This document shows, in pieces, positions 63,031-64,000 of a stretch of DNA of 64,000 bases. The notes beneath the pieces were generated by a model that worked only from the letters and a program-made list of their open reading frames with translations, was not told where the DNA came from and searched no databases. Source of the stretch: Pseudomonas brassicacearum (lineage in GTDB: Bacteria; Pseudomonadota; Gammaproteobacteria; Pseudomonadales; Pseudomonadaceae); NCBI RefSeq assembly GCF_003732225.1, contig NZ_MOBJ01000007.1, positions 329,408 to 393,407 of the forward strand. Direction: 5' to 3'. Made by a program: the position numbers and the translations under genes. Numbering within the stretch: the first letter of the stretch is position 1; every line of letters begins with the position of its first letter.

Positions 63031-64000
63031 TCACAAGATCAACGCATTACTGCGCTGGGCCTGTTTCAGATAAGCACTCAGCTCCCGCGCTGGCAGCGGT
63101 TTGCTGTAGAGATAGCCCTGACCTTCGTGACAGCCTTCAGAGATGATGTAAGTCTCTTGTTCGACCGTTTCCACACCCTCGGCGATCACCTGCATGCCCA
63201 GGCTTTTGCCGAGCTGGATGATCGCGCGAACGATGGTCGCATCGTCGTCGTCATCGAGCAGGTCCTGAACGAAGCTCTTGTCGATCTTGATCTTGTCCAG
63301 CGGCAGGCTTTTCAGATAACTCAGCGATGAGTATCCGGTCCCGAAGTCGTCGATTGCGATCAATGCCCCCGAACGGCGCAGGCTGAGCAAGTGCTGCGCG
63401 GCGGTGCTGATGTCTTCCATCAGGCCGGTCTCGGTGACTTCCAGCTCCAGGCTGCGCGGCGGCAGGCGATACATTTGCAGCAGGTTGTTGACCACCCGCG
63501 GCAGCTCGGCGTGGTGCAGTTGCACGGTGGACAGGTTGACCGCCATGCGCAAGTCGCTGAACCCCTGGTCGTGCCATTCGCGCAGCTGTCGGCAGGCGTG
63601 GTCCAGCACCCATTCGCCGATGGCGATGATCGTGCCGTTCTGCTCGGCCAGTGGAATGAACAGATCCGGCGGCACCAGTCCGTGTTCCGGATGTTGCCAG
63701 CGAATCAGCGCCTCGACCCCGACCACCCGGTGATCGCGATAGCTGATCTGCGGTTGGTAAACCAGATAGAACTGATCGCGGGTGAGGGCGTCGCGCAGGT
63801 CTTTTTCCAGTTCGCGGCGACGGCGCATTTCGCTGTCGACGCTGGCGATGTAGAACTGATAACGGTTGCGCGAACGGGTTTTGGCCAGGGTCATGGTCTG
63901 TTCGGCTTTCTGCAACAGCTTCTCGGTGCTGTCGCCATCTTCCGGGAACAGGGTGATGCCGATGGTTGCGCGCAGGCGGATTTCCTGATGATCGAGGGCA
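63031..64000 (-). CDS. bifA: GGDEF-EAL protein (BifA-like), N-terminal part beyond window
   Basis: The last 323 codons of a c-di-GMP protein that continues past the window edge. The end of the GGDEF domain is seen (ATIGITLFPEDGDS, QTMTLAK), then an EAL phosphodiesterase domain with VEALIRW, DDFGTGYSS and DKSFVQDL, ending AILRSNALIL-like. The catalytic EAL residues look intact, so c-di-GMP hydrolysis is likely. The adjacent imelysin group matches the place of bifA in P. aeruginosa, a phosphodiesterase that limits biofilm and supports swarming. The symbol is by synteny and is moderately sure. Confidence 0.82.
   Translation of the reverse strand, partial: ALDHQEIRLRATIGITLFPEDGDSTEKLLQKAEQTMTLAKTRSRNRYQFYIASVDSEMRRRRELEKDLRDALTRDQFYLVYQPQISYRDHRVVGVEALIRWQHPEHGLVPPDLFIPLAEQNGTIIAIGEWVLDHACRQLREWHDQGFSDLRMAVNLSTVQLHHAELPRVVNNLLQMYRLPPRSLELEVTETGLMEDISTAAQHLLSLRRSGALIAIDDFGTGYSSLSYLKSLPLDKIKIDKSFVQDLLDDDDDATIVRAIIQLGKSLGMQVIAEGVETVEQETYIISEGCHEGQGYLYSKPLPARELSAYLKQAQRSNALIL

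Overview
The window looks like a chromosomal segment of a fluorescent-group Pseudomonas. The evidence is protein-level similarity and gene order: glpFKRD and glpM, aatJQMP-aauSR, argF, bfr/bfd, rnt-pyrC-motY-like-argG, an rnf cluster next to nth, metG, fxsA-groESL, colRS, mexVW-like genes, and an imelysin/di-haem/DUF1513 cluster beside a BifA-like gene. Three families of palindromic extragenic repeats typical of this group fill many gene ends. No rRNA, tRNA, CRISPR array, phage or insertion sequence was found.

Region 1 (1-5.8 kb): a minus-strand operon runs MtnX-like HAD phosphatase, class III aminotransferase, alpha/beta hydrolase, FemAB/GNAT-type acyltransferase, and the N-terminal part of a membrane sensor cut by the window edge. 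It has a good sigma-54 promoter and divergent from it is a MipA/OmpV-type outer-membrane protein. I do not recognise the product of this pathway. Region 2 (6-9.2 kb): a fatty acid desaturase, then a ureohydrolase-fold protein coupled to two small SMR-type membrane proteins, then glpM.

Region 3 (9.2-21.8 kb): the acidic amino acid uptake system aatJQMP with its two-component regulator aauSR, a sigma-54 promoter and two AauR-type inverted repeats, followed by glycerol catabolism glpD, glpR, glpK, glpF. Region 4 (21.8-34.9 kb): ybaK, a PhzF-like protein, argF coupled to an ABC ATPase, a lone molybdopterin oxidoreductase, grxD, bacterioferritin and its ferredoxin, a 2-Cys peroxiredoxin, rnt-pyrC, a MotY-like protein and argG. 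Both argF and argG have direct-repeat ArgR sites at exact 21-bp spacing.

Region 5 (35-37.2 kb): an AT-rich patch with an unknown membrane protein, a 600-bp gene-free leader and an orphan LuxR-type response regulator. Region 6 (37.2-42.1 kb): a small acidic protein, nth, and an unusual rnf operon in the order A-B-D-G-E. The rnfC gene is absent, RnfB lacks its membrane anchor and carries an RnfC-like coiled-coil tail, and three of the four cysteines expected to bind the intramembrane 2Fe-2S cluster between RnfA and RnfE are replaced. This is the strongest candidate for an undescribed system in the window.

Region 7 (42.2-64 kb): metG, apbC/mrp, a FabG-like reductase, a HugZ-like protein, fxsA, groESL, colRS with a small membrane peptide, a MexVW-like efflux pair without an outer-membrane gene, the iron-linked imelysin/di-haem/DUF1513 genes, and a GGDEF-EAL protein running off the end.
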